Below, piece after piece: positions 42,632 to 53,764 of a stretch of 64,000 nt of DNA (position 1 is the stretch's first letter; the number at the start of each line of letters is the position of its first letter). Origin of the DNA: Cordilura impudica (taxonomy: Eukaryota; Arthropoda; Insecta; Diptera; Scathophagidae); NCBI GenBank assembly GCA_963682025.1, contig OY821521.1:197109526-197173525 (forward strand), given 5' to 3'. The position numbers and the translations under genes were made by a program. The notes beneath the pieces were generated by a model that searched no databases, had not been told where the DNA came from, and was given only the letters and a program-made list of their open reading frames with translations.

Positions 42632-43097
42632 TTAGTAAACTTTTGTACATCAATCATTGAAAATACACTATTTCAACGTTTTTGACAGTAGTCCAAAACG
42701 CGTTGAAGCGTATAAAGTGTACCTTCACCTTAAGATTTAAATGTGAATTTTTTTTCGCCCCCATAAGTCATCAGTCGAAAGGAGACTGTGTACAACCATT
42801 TTTAGTCATAGACTTTGACTTATGGGGATTATGACTAACAATCCTCACACCAAAAATGAGGGTTATGACTACTGATCCGTTGGGGTAATGTCATGTCATA
42901 CAAATCTTTTCCAAAAGGAATTTGCGACTTGCCCTGTTCTCATTTGAATTTTAATAAACATCTGTTTTAAATATTCTATTGTATTAAAACTAGTTTTAAG
43001 TTCAAAGAATGCAGTTTTATTGTATTAATTGTGCTAAAAAAAAGTTAATAAATTGAAAATTTTTTGTGATAAATAAATTTTTAAAATACATATTTAC
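42632..43097. other. non-coding
   Basis: Nothing assignable; contains a TATGGGGATTATGACTAACA segment reminiscent of R-family repeats. Confidence 0.35.
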
Positions 43098-43300
43098 AGT
43101 ATGCAAATTCAATATTCGCACAGCCTGATTTTTTAGTTAAATTTGTTAATCTCGTTAATATGAATATAAGGTTGGAGAAAAGGATATTTTTTTGCGATAT
43201 GCAAGTTCAATATTCGTACAGCCTGATTTTTAGTTAAATTTGTTAATCTCGTTAATATGAATATAAGGTTGGAGAAAAGGATATATTTTTTTTTTTTTGC
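43098..43300. repeat. tandem duplication of about 97 bp
   Basis: Two successive copies of a segment with ATGCAA.TTCAATATTCG, ACAGCCTGATTTTT, TTGTTAATCTCGTTAATATG and AATATAAGGTTGGAGAAAAG, differing mainly in T-run length. Confidence 0.85.
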
Positions 43301-44014
43301 GATAAACGCAAATTTAATATTGAAGTCTGCAATGGATGTGTGAAGAAAGATTCGTACAGAGAATTAATAAATTAAGTTAATAACTAAATGAATGACATGT
43401 CACTTTGTAAATTTGCTTAAAATAAATTTGATGTAACATTGTTTTACTAGTTACATATATATTTTTTTATTAAAAAAATTGTTGTACGAATACAGATTTT
43501 GCATACTGTTGTTGTACAAAATTAAACATCCACCTAATAGTATGTTTATTATGATTATTCAAAATGTTTATATTAGTCCAAGTTTATTCCTAATTTGCAG
43601 CTGTGGAAAGTTTCAATTGGATTATTTAAATTAATCATTTTTATTAAAACATGAGAAAAATTGACAATGAGTGCGACAATAATTTATAATGAGTTTACGA
43701 TTTAAAAAATTAACCAGTGCTATAGCACAAATATAAAATAAACTCTCAAAAAAGAAGATTACACTGGATTTCATTAAAGAAGATAGCATTGGACGTTGGC
43801 CATCCAAATCGTGTTCATCAGCCCAGATTTAATATATTCATTCGGGCTATAAGCAAATTTTTCGCATAGTACCACGAGGTGTGTAATGATGTTTAATTAA
43901 ATTAATTAATTAATTAATTAAACCATTATCTTGGTTTATGTTACAAAAAAAAAAAAACTTTACGCACCAAATTCATTTTCTAAATCAATAAAAAAAAATT
44001 TTTAACAAGCTATA
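43301..44014. other. non-coding
   Basis: AT-rich, including an (ATTA)n stretch at about 43895-43920. No gene. Confidence 0.35.
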
Positions 44015-45005
44015 CACCCCTGTTCTTAAAACCACTATCACAAAAAAAAACTCGTAAATGAAAAAATTCTTAAATCTACGAGTTTTTTGACGTTCTCTAA
44101 TTTCAATAAGAATATTTTTTCTCGTTTTAATTCACATAGAAAAGGCTTTGTGAAATCAAAACAAATGCCCTTTTTTTCTACTAAGCAGGTCTTAAGAGAT
44201 AAAAAAAACTAATTGATATTTAAACTCTAACATGTTTTTTATTGAACCTTGTCATTATTTTAAAAAATTAGACATTAATTTTATGAAAAAAAAACAATTT
44301 TAAAAAACGTCTACATTTTGCGCTGATTAAAAAAAAAACTCGTAATCAGTAATAAAACACACTTTTGGAGATGATGTTGTTCTATAACTATAATAAAAAC
44401 TTTTTATTTGCACAATCTATTTTCCTTTATAATTTTTTCAATTATAACATACATTCTTTATATACTAATTATTACGAATAAAGGAATTTAAAATAATATT
44501 TCACTCAAATCACATATTTTTTTTTTTTTTTTGCATATGACTGCCACAACTTTGTTTATGTTCGAAACAGTAGTGATGCCAGTCAAATCCAATTTATTTG
44601 AATTTCGCATTTTCTTTGGTGATTCCTAACTTATTTCAAAAAGAGAAGTCATTCTTAATTGAATGAAATTGAAGAATAAAAACAATTAAATGAACAAGTA
44701 ATTTGTTATTTTAAAAGAAAATATTTTTTTTTTACTTTCTTTATAATCTTAAGGAAAAACATGCAAAAATTACTTAAGGTTTTTTTTGTGAATGTGACTA
44801 AAGAACCATATGGCACCTCGGTTTCTAGATAACATATGGTTCTGAAACTAAACCATATGTTTCATGTCATTTGATAATAAAAAATATGATTTCGAAAAAT
44901 ACTTCGAAAATATAAAATTTGTGTTTTCAAGAAACCCAAAATTTCAATTTCATGATATTTCAAATTCATTCTTATTCAAATAACAACGTTTCAAGAACAG
45001 GGCTG
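44015..45005. mobile_element. MITE family Y, copy B (991 bp), target duplication ATA
   Basis: Ends CACCCCTGTTCTTAAAAC and, in reverse, CAGCCCTGTTCTTGAAAC. Flanks ATA at 44012-44014 and 45006-45008. It has extra internal sequence around 44640-44700 and 44855-44925 compared with copy A. Confidence 0.9.
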
Positions 45006-45702
45006 ATATTATTTCATATCATAACGAGTTATTTAAATTCATATACAATGGTTATATTATTAAAAAAAAAAAACAACAATATTATAGCATCATTAAATTA
45101 TTATTGTTAGATAAAAATTTTAAATTTAAAGCATGTGTGATTTGCAAAATGAATTTATATCCTGCTCAGTTTTTATTGCACGTTCTGCACGAATATTACT
45201 CTTTTGCTTATTTTTGATTAATGAATCGTCTTGTATCCAATGTTTAAGAAAGCATTTCTTGGCGTTTTTTGAATCTTGCTAATGACTGGTTTAAAAGTTG
45301 AAAGTTATATTCGTGAAATCGGTGATCTGAGAACCATATATCGTACCATTAACCGGAAATAAAATCACAAATTGGGTACAACTCAGATTGATAAGTTGTT
45401 ATTAGTATAAATTATAAAAGTTCGATTTCTCGATTTCTATCGTACATTGCTGATCGGCGGAATAGCTTTAAATTTTATAAATGAAAACTTTTGGTTTTTT
45501 AAAAATATCTGGAATGCATTTCCCAATTCAAACAAAGACTACATAACATCATGCCACTTTATGTTTTTGGGGTCAATTTTTTTCTTTATTTTGGGTATAG
45601 CTAAAGTGACCATATTTTTTTTTACCTCAAAACGGGACATCGAATAATTCTGATGGGTTCGGTTATATGAAATGGAAATGCATAGATAATATAATAATAT
45701 TT
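45006..45702. other. non-coding
   Basis: No gene or assignable repeat. Confidence 0.35.
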
Positions 45703-46076
45703 TATAGCAGATTCCAGCCCTCGAAATTCGAGTGCAATTTCTAGGAAATTTTATTTTTTCATTAAATAAAGACCCTGAAGGTATTCTTATCAATTATAGC
45801 CAATTCACAAATCAACACAAAAAACACTCATTTTTATTACAAACACATTAACAAACTTAATAAACACACACATAGCATTGTGTAATTTTATGTATGTGTT
45901 AGTAGCAACTTTAAATGCAATTTACTCAAAATAAAGGAAAAAATTTAAAATCTGTAAATCTGCAAAACGGCTAAAAAGGAATATCTTTCAAATAATACAC
46001 GTTTGGTCAAAATCGGGATAAAACGGTAGAACAAAACATCGGTCACAAGAAATCGCCTAGCCTATTAATATTATAG
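45703..46076 (-). mobile_element. non-autonomous Helitron copy
   Basis: Minus strand: CTATAATATTAATAGGCTAG at the 5' end and CGAATTTCGAGGGCTGGAAT, CTGCTA at the 3' end; the terminal bases are slightly eroded. Confidence 0.82.
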
Positions 46077-46762
46077 TTTTATTCATATTCTGCAACAAAG
46101 AAAGAAGAGAAGATGATTTTTGTATTTTGCTGCATTTAAGGTTAACCAAGCAAATTTATAGAACTGCAATTTCTACTTTTTGCTTTTTTTGGTTTTTTTT
46201 TTTTTTTTGTTTTTTTGTTTTATTTTGATTATTAGTTTGACGGGCGACGCACTGTGGGGAATTTTTCTGGAATCCGTGGCAAAAATCAAAAATTGTATAA
46301 AAGCTTTTGGTAAATTGAATGATTCTAGTGGATATAGAACTAATTATGGATCAAGAATCCGAAACCCGTTACAAAATCGAATAAAAATTGCGGTTTATAG
46401 GGCCGCTCAAAGTTGATTAATTTCTTCAGTGTACAAAAAAAAAGAACAAAAAGTGAAAGAAATTATCAGTTTACAATTTAATTATAGACAAACTATAGAA
46501 CCAGTCATTATGCTTTTGGTGTTTTTTTGAGAGGTACGTACGAATCCAATCAAATAAAAATGGGGGTTTTTCGAGTTTTAGTTAGTCAAAAATCACAGCT
46601 TTAAAAAAACACTATATTTCGACCATTTTCCAATTTTGAAAGAATAGAACAAAAAAAGTTTCGATTACTTCGGAAGTTATTACCTCAGGGTTATTAAGTA
46701 CTCATTACTCTACCGTATTCAATTCAAATTGGCTGCATATTCTTGCCTATTTGCATGTTATT

Positions 46763-47746
46763 ACGATAAAAGTCTGCTGAAATAATAAAATCTGCAGTTA
46801 GAAATATAAGAAATCAAATTGATAAATTGAATCCTTCAGTAGTGGAAATCAGGAATGGAAAAACTGTAATTGTTGATTATGAATTATTTCTCACAATGAT
46901 TGACGGCAAAGTATTGAACGAAATTACCAATACAACGTCAACATTGAAATGTGCAATATGTAAAAAGTTACAGAAAGACTTTCAAAACATAGGTGAACCA
47001 ACAAGTACTGACAACAATTACGAATATGGAATTTCTCCATTGCACGCTAGAATTAGATGTATGGAATTCATTGAGAAGCTGGCGTATACTATTCCCCGAA
47101 AGGGGAAGTTTTTGATGAGAATACACCACCAAAAGAAAAAGAAAATATTGAAAAAAAAATTCTACAAAACAAATTTTTCAAGAGACTTGGACTCAAAATA
47201 GATTTACCAAAATGTGGATATAAAAATAGTAATGACGGAAACACTTCAAGAAAATTTTTTGAGATTGATGAAGTAACAGCCCAGATTACTGGTGTCGATA
47301 GAGACATTATAAGAAGATTCGCCATTATTTTAAATGTAATCAACTGCAAAGAAAAGGTTAAGGGCACTAAGTTTGAAGAATATGCTGCAAAATCAGCCCA
47401 GCTATTACGTCAAATGTATCCAACTAAAAAACTTACTCCCACGGTTCATAAGATTTTTTTGACAATCGGAGAGTTATCGGAAGAAGCTCAAGAATGTAGA
47501 TTATAAAAATTTAGATACGCGAATACATGCAAAATTTCCCGTATAAGACAGAATGAGGACCTCTTCAACATGTTGGCGGCTTCTTCCGATCCATTAATTT
47601 CATCTTTGAGACACGTGAAATCGCAAAAGGATTTGGAGGAAAATAATTATAGTACCGAAATGAAAAGTTTATTGGATATCACTTCAAATGATATCGATTA
47701 TTTTGAAGAAAATTTGCAAACAAAAATATCAATTTTAACAAAATAA
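46763..47746 (+). pseudogene. Transib transposase (RAG1 core relative), C-terminal part, broken
   Basis: Frame one: NPSVVEIRNGKTVIVDYELF, LTMIDGKVLNEI with the Asp at 46902, KCAICKKLQKDF (CxxC zinc site) and YGISPLHARIRCMEFIEKLA. A frameshift near 47165 leads to FFKRLGLKIDLPKCGYKNSN, DGNTSRKFFEIDEV, QITGVDRDIIRRFAIILNVI, LTPTVHKIFLTIGELSEEAQ E, with stop at 47504. Another shift gives NEDLFNMLAASSDPLISSLR, ending at TAA 47744. I align MIDGK with the RAG1 second catalytic Asp, CAIC with its zinc Cys pair, the DGNTSRKF box with RAG1 NGNFARK, and SEEAQE with the last catalytic Glu; these alignments are from memory. The N-terminal part with the first catalytic Asp is gone, so it is not functional. 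Confidence 0.82.
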
Positions 47747-47984
47747 AGTTAAATATAACTTTATTAATTAATATATGAATAATTGTTATGTTAGTTTAAA
47801 AATAAAACAAAAGTGCTTAATTTAGTAGTGAAAACGTGAAGACTTTCGGATTTAAACAATATGTATTGTGAAATTATAAGTCCTTTGAGTGGTTAATTAA
47901 TAAAATTTCATTGCGAAATTTGGAATTTTGGGAACTTTGGGTGTTTTTCTTTATAAAAAAAATCGGGAAAATAGGTCCAAAAGT

Positions 47985-48420
47985 GGTCCGATTTCATTCA
48001 AAAATTTTTTTTTAATATAATACAGAAATTAGCAAATTTGGCATCTTTTGTGTCATTTTAACCAAATTTTGAAGAAAATTTGTATGGGGACTAGGTCCAA
48101 ACGTGCACCGATTTCAAAGCTTTTTTATGGATCTCTAATAAACCCTTATGATTCAAATTTCATCACAATAGAATAACATTTGCTACATTCAGTGGCATTA
48201 GAACCAATTTTTAAGGAAAAGTTGTATGGAGACTAGGTCCAAACATGGGCCGATTCCAGCAAATTTAAGTAGGGTTTGTCTTTGGATTAAAAACACTTTA
48301 AGTTCCAAATTTCAGCACATTATCTTTATATTTGCAACATGTAATATTACCACCAAAATAATATTGAAATTTGATAGGACATATTGAAGCCCCTGCGGAC
48401 CTAGTACCCTCCGCCAGCAC
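47985..48420 (+). repeat. diverged R-like repeat inside the Transib element
   Basis: TATGGGGACTAGGTCCAAAC and TGCACCGATTTCAAAGC with related units at about 47965, 48085 and 48225 (GGAGACTAGGTCCAAACATG), ending ACCTAGTACCCTCCGCC. This style is shared with the R and S dispersed repeats; exact boundaries are unclear. Confidence 0.5.
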
Positions 48421-48539
48421 TCATTTTAGAGGTAATGAAGTCATCTTTCAAAATCATTTCTAACTTTTAAAATACCTTTATTATTTTAAAAGATATGATT
48501 TTTGCAACGAAAAAAGTCAAAAGGCCCCACTGTGCGACG

Positions 48540-49924
48540 TACAAGTAAAACGCAACGTATTCTTATTTTGAGAGGGGGTTAAATTTTTTATTTTTTGCTT
48601 TTTAAGAACAGTAACTTAAGAAAGAAATTCAGTTAAATCGTTTTAAATATTTTTTAGATGAAATTATTTTTCAGCTGACTTGTGATGTATTTTAACATAC
48701 ATATATTAAAAAACTATCTTTGACGAATTTGAAGATTTGTTCTTACATTTTTGACAAATCAACTATCTCTTTTCTCGAATTTCTGAAAACGGGACATTTT
48801 TGCGTACCCGAGTTGTTGTCGGGGACAACGCGATAAAGTAGCTGAAAACGGGACGGTCCCGTTCAAAACGGGACGTATGGTCACGTTAGTTATAGCTTTG
48901 CTTGAGTTCGTTGTAATTGTTGACTAATTCTGGTATAAAATTGTAACATATTTCGGGGGATAAAGTTTTTCCTCCGAGCAACTCATTCATTACGTATAAT
49001 ACGTATATATACAAATTTGAAACTTCATCGCTGATGGTGCGTGAACTTTTTTGACGTCAGCGAAAAAGTAAAAGCGTATTTCTTCATAGTTTCCAATGAC
49101 CTACTCGACTATAGTATGCCAATTTTGATACTTTCAAAAAATATTAAAAAGTTTTAGTCCTAATATTCATGGATGGCTAGTATATTGGAGAGCTATTTGC
49201 CACTAAAAATTCATTTCGATCTCCCAAATGTGCCCAAACTAAGACCTAACATTTTCGGTTTATTTTTTGCCAAATTAAGAAAAAAGCAACTCAAAACCAT
49301 TGAAAAAGCAATTAAAAGTTTCATGGGGTTAATTTTGTTTAAAGAAATAAATATTTAATTGCAAATACTTCTTCATTACTTTTTTCTTTTCCATATTTGT
49401 TTTCCCCCGCATTAAAATTATATCTTGTATAAAGGACCCTCGTGTCAGTCTTTATCGAAAATTTTAAAAATAGTAAAACAATATTTTTATACCCTCCAAT
49501 ACCACGCTGCAAACACTATATAAGTTTATCATTCAGTTTGTAATGCATCGAAATAAACTCCGGAGACCCCAAAACCATATATTTTATTGATTCTTATAAC
49601 AAAGGAGTTTGATTTAACTCTGTGGACATCACAATCACACCTTCAATAACTAAGATAGACACTTCGTTTTTCATTAAAATCGTTTAGTAACATCCCGAAG
49701 GAATTGCTATTAAAATCATCAAAATCGGTCGAAAGGGTCATGAGATATGAATGAAAATGTGAAAAAACTCTTGAAATTCTTCTTATTGCTTCATGTCGGT
49801 GTGTGCATGGATGGTTAGACTGCACGTTTCACATTAGCCAAAGCAAGTATTGCCACATATTTTTATCGTTATCACGATATAATAAAGAAAATTGTCGATA
49901 TGAAAGAAAAAATTTAAAAAAAAA
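48540..49924. other. non-coding
   Basis: No convincing gene. At about 48780-48890 the motif AACGGGACATTTTTGCG / AACGGGACGGTCCCG / AACGGGACGTATGGTCAC repeats. Near 45630 ACGGGACATCGAATAA is similar, so the two regions flanking the Helitron-Transib block may once have been one element. Confidence 0.4.
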
Positions 49925-50010
49925 GTCACGTATTTTATAAAACACTTTCTTAAAAAAGTACCTTCCCTTTAAAAAAATAAACTTTTTCAAACAAGTGTCT
50001 TTTTTTTAAT
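49925..50010. repeat. minisatellite remnant, left of MITE copy C
   Basis: AAGTACCTTCCC / CTTAAAAAAGTACC-type units that resume at 50960 after MITE copy C, showing that the MITE inserted into a pre-existing array. Confidence 0.7.
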
Positions 50011-50013
50011 AGT

Positions 50014-50952
50014 CACCCCTGTTCTTGAAACCACTATCACAAAAAAAAACTCGTAAATGAAAAAATTCTTAAATCTACGAGTTTTTTGCTATTCTCTAAT
50101 TTCAATAAGAATATTTTTTCTCGTTTTAATTCACATAGAAAAGGCTTTGTGAAATCGAAACAAATGTCCTTTTTTTTCTACTAAGCAGGTCTTAAGAGAT
50201 AAAAAAACTAATTGATATTTATTGAACCTTGTCATTTTTTTTAAAAAATTAGACATTAATTTTATGGAAAAAAAACGATTTTAAAAAACGTCTACATTTT
50301 TCGCTGATTTAAAAAAAAAACTCGTAATAGTGGTCGATGTTAATAAAACACACTTTTTGCGATGATGCTGTTCTATAACTATAATAAAAACTTTTCATTT
50401 ACACAATCTATTTTCCATTAAATTTTTTCAATTATAACATAGATTCTTTATGCACTAATTATTGCAAATAAAGGAATTTAAAAAATTTTTCATCAAATCA
50501 CATATTTTTATTTTTTTGCATATGTTCGAAACAGTAGTGATGCCAGTCAAATCCAATTTATTTGAATATCGAAATTTTTTTTGGTGATGCCTAACTTTTT
50601 AAAAATAGAAAAGTCATTTTTAATTGAATGAAATTGAAGAACAAAAACAATTAAATGAACAAATAAGTTGTTATTTTAAAAGAAAATATTTTTCTTTATA
50701 CTTTTTCTATAAACTTAAGAAAAAACATGCACAAAATACTTAAAAGTTTTTTCTGAAACTGAATAAAGAACCATATGGCACCTCGGTTTCTAGATAACAT
50801 ATTTTCTTAACTCAAACATATGGTTCTTAACTCAAACTTATGCTTCCATTAAATAAATAAAAAAAAAGTGGTTTCAAGAAACCCAAAATTTCAATTTCAT
50901 GTGATTTTAAATTCACTCTTATTCAAATAACAACGTTTCAAGAACAGGGCTG
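50014..50952. mobile_element. MITE family Y, copy C (939 bp), target duplication AGT
   Basis: Ends CACCCCTGTTCTTGAAAC and, in reverse, CAGCCCTGTTCTTGAAAC (perfect outside the third base). AGT at 50011-50013 and 50953-50955. Very close to copy A. Confidence 0.92.
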
Positions 50953-50955
50953 AGT

Positions 50956-51900
50956 GACTTTATTAAAAACGTATTATTCTTATAAACTGCATTTTTTTTA
51001 AATAATTTTTTTGAATAGTATCTTTGTTAAAAAAGGAACCTTTTTTAAAAAGGTCCCTTTTTAAAAAAGTTACTTTTTAAAAGGTACCTTTTGTTAAAAA
51101 TCACCCCTTTTAAAAAAGTATTTTTATTTTAAAAATACCCTTTTTTTAAAAGTACCAAAACTACCATCCTTTTTTTTTTAAAAAGTCACTTTTTAAAAAC
51201 AAATATCGTTTGTTCAAAAAATTACCTTTTGTTAAAAATCACCCTTTTTAAAAAAGTATTTTTATTTTAAAAATACCCTTTTTTTAAAAGTACCATTTAA
51301 AAAAAGAGTACCCTTTTTACCTTTTTAAAATATTAGCTTTTTTTAAAAAAGTGCCCTTTTTTTAAATATTAATTTTTTTAATTACCCTTTTTTAAGAAGT
51401 ACCCTTTTTTAAAAAAAGTACCCTTTTTAAAAAAGTATATTTTTTATAAAAAAGTACCCCTTTTTAAAAAAGTATTTTTTTAAGTACACTTTTTTAAAAA
51501 AAAAATATTCTTTTTTCAAAAAAGTAACTTTTCTTAAAAAGGGATAAGAATATATACTGTTTATGTGATCTCCGGAATTTAATTTGATGAGTTACAAACG
51601 TATTGAAAAACTGATGGAGGGTACAAAAAAGTACCCTGTTTTGAAAACATAACGCTTTGTTTAAAAAAGTATCTTTTTTTTTAAAATTCACTTTTTTTTA
51701 AAAAGTACCTTTTTAAAAAAAATTACCCTTTTTTAAAAAGAACAATTTTTTAAAAAAGTACACTTTAAAAAAAGAAGTACACTTTATTTAAAAAGTATCC
51801 TTTAAAAAAATACCCTCTTTTTAAAAGTACGCTTTTCTAAAAAAGAAAATTTTTTAAAGTACACTTTTTTCAAAAACGCATTCTTTTTTTTTTTTAAGGG
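50956..51900. repeat. minisatellite array, AAAAAGTACCCTTTTT type
   Basis: About 0.95 kb of degenerate 16-22 bp units built on TTTTTTAAAAAAGTACCCTT. A fragment of unrelated sequence at 51545-51615 (GTGATCTCCGGAATTTAAT, GAGTTACAAACGTATTG) interrupts it and resembles 80-140. Confidence 0.85.
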
Positions 51901-52175
51901 ATCAAACTTCGTTAGTTTAACGCAGGCTGGTAGACTTAGATTTTCAACTCTAGTAAAAGACAATTGAAATTTTTCAAATAGTAATTAATTCTTTCTATAG
52001 AAGACATGATCATTGTTTTTCATAAAAAGAAATTATAATAGAAACTGGCCAGCGAGAAAAGCAATTAACTTTAAATTAAATTAGAATTCGAATTTAAAGT
52101 TTCAGTATCGGAAAAAGTTGAGTTACAAACGCAGGGGGAGGGTACAGCCGAATTTAACACTCTTACTTGTTTTAC
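51901..52175 (-). repeat. dispersed repeat (S family), copy 2
   Basis: In reverse, starts AACAAGTAAGAGTGTTAAAT, TCGGCTGTACCCTCC, and continues with ACTGAAACTTTAAAT and CCAGTTTCTATTATAATTTC as at 18212-18410. The match is clear from 52020; 51901-52019 is less certain. Confidence 0.65.
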
Positions 52176-53764
52176 GATAAATTGAACAAATTAAAGAACT
52201 TATTAATTAGACAAATTTTCGAAAAACATTCAGTTAATTTTTTTCCCAACTCTGCTGCTAATTACTTTTAACTACAAAGAACTTTATAAAGAATGTTAAT
52301 AGTACGAGTCTAATAAGGTTAATATTAAAAAAAATATTGACCGCAATCGTAAGTCATTTGAGAATTGTTATTAAAAATCAAACCAAAAAAGTAGTTATAA
52401 CAATTTGTTAAACCGTTTATACAAGTAAATACAAAAAAAAAAAGTACCCAACACTAGTTACGAGTACTTTACATGGTACGAGTACAGGTAGAAATCAAAC
52501 AAAGTTGTGGTAAGTAGTGATATTTTTTTCAAATGCTTTTAATATTAACCTTCGAAAATTTATGTCCGGCGTAAGTTTAACTTGGCTGCCTGTTTAGTTT
52601 TTTTATATATATTTTTTTTCTAAAGTAGTTCAAGTCGTAGTTTTGTTTTACTATGAACCATTAAAACTATTTAAACTTGATTAGATAATTTTTTTTTTAA
52701 GGCAAGTGTAGGTAATGCATTCATTTGCTCGTATTGAGATTGTATTCTAATGATACGAATACGAATAGTAGGCAAATACTTGTATCTAAACATGGTTTAG
52801 GTACAAACGAGCACATATTTTAATATAGTTGACTTTAAAAATGAACTCCAATTCGAATAGGTTAAGTTATAACACAAAACTCCAATGTCAATGTCAAAAT
52901 CATTCGTATGTATATTTTTAGTTAATAAAAAGAAAAATGCATAAAACAAATCTTAATGTGTGTGTACTAAAATGAATGATGATCTTAGAAGAAAAACAAG
53001 ATAAATGCTTTAGATAAATTTAAATTTTACAACAAAATATGTTAAAATGGTTTGAAATTTCATCTAATTTACTGTGGCTACGCTTTGTAATGTAGCTTCA
53101 GGTTTATGTTTATTGAAATCTCTTATTGAGATTTCATCACATTTCCTAGACGTTTTTTTTTCCTATTCTACTTTTTCTATTAGTTTTTTTTTTGCAATTC
53201 GATATTTCCTATGATTTATGCTTTAAGTGAATTAAAGTTTCTTTGTGTCATTCAATAATTTGTATTAATTGAAGGTGACCCTAAACAGTAAATCTAATTA
53301 TTTTTAAATGCGCAATTATTATTGTTGTTAACATAACTATGTTTATAATTTAAGTATTTTTTTTTGCGTTTAACGTAACTAAAAAAACGGTAATTACTAA
53401 AAAATACTTCCAGGTTTTGTGTTTGAATTACCTTGACTTTATAACTCAACTCTTTGTTCTTTCTAAAAAAAAAAGTTCATTAATCTAAAATCAAGGATTT
53501 ATACGACTTTTAACTTTTTGTGCACAAACCAACCAATATACTCGTATTTACATATGCTAAATTTTATAAAAAAAAATTTGTTTTTTTATTGTTAAATATT
53601 AAAAAAATTCTAAATTATTTCAATGATTACATTATTCATTAGATTTTGGGAGTAACGATTTGCAGTAATTTAAATATTTCTATAGTATATACGAATGTTG
53701 TTTTGTTTGGATATATTACTCAGAGATCTATGTACTGAAGGTCTATTTAGACCATAACGACATA
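52176..53764. other. non-coding, no recognised feature
   Basis: 1.6 kb of AT-rich unique-looking sequence, the largest stretch of the right half without visible repeats. Could hold regulatory sequence or UTR of a gene outside the window; nothing can be shown. Confidence 0.4.

Larger units (their letters stand above)
46250..48534 (+). mobile_element. Transib (RAG1-like) DNA transposon, decayed, with intact ends
   Basis: Left end CACTGTGGGG (46250), right end CCCCACTGTG (to 48534; reads CACAGTGGGG inward). Perfect 5-bp duplication CGACG at 46245-46249 and 48535-48539; GC-rich 5-bp duplications are typical of Transib. On each side the heptamer CACWGTG is followed by a 22-nt spacer and the same nonamer GCAAAAATC (left 46279-46287; right 48497-48505 in reverse), an arrangement like V(D)J recombination signals. 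Contains a decayed RAG1-related transposase (46763-47746) and, downstream of it, R-family-like sequence at 47985-48420. At 2.29 kb it is shorter than full Transib elements, so it is internally deleted. Confidence 0.9.

Noticed and set aside
46180..46416. Frame spanning the left Transib end
   Set aside because: Crosses the target duplication and the transposon terminus, so it cannot be an ancestral gene.
46250..48534. A functional recombination-signal system acting on host genes
   Set aside because: The RSS-like ends are explained by the transposon itself; the transposase is broken and no paired gene segments are present.
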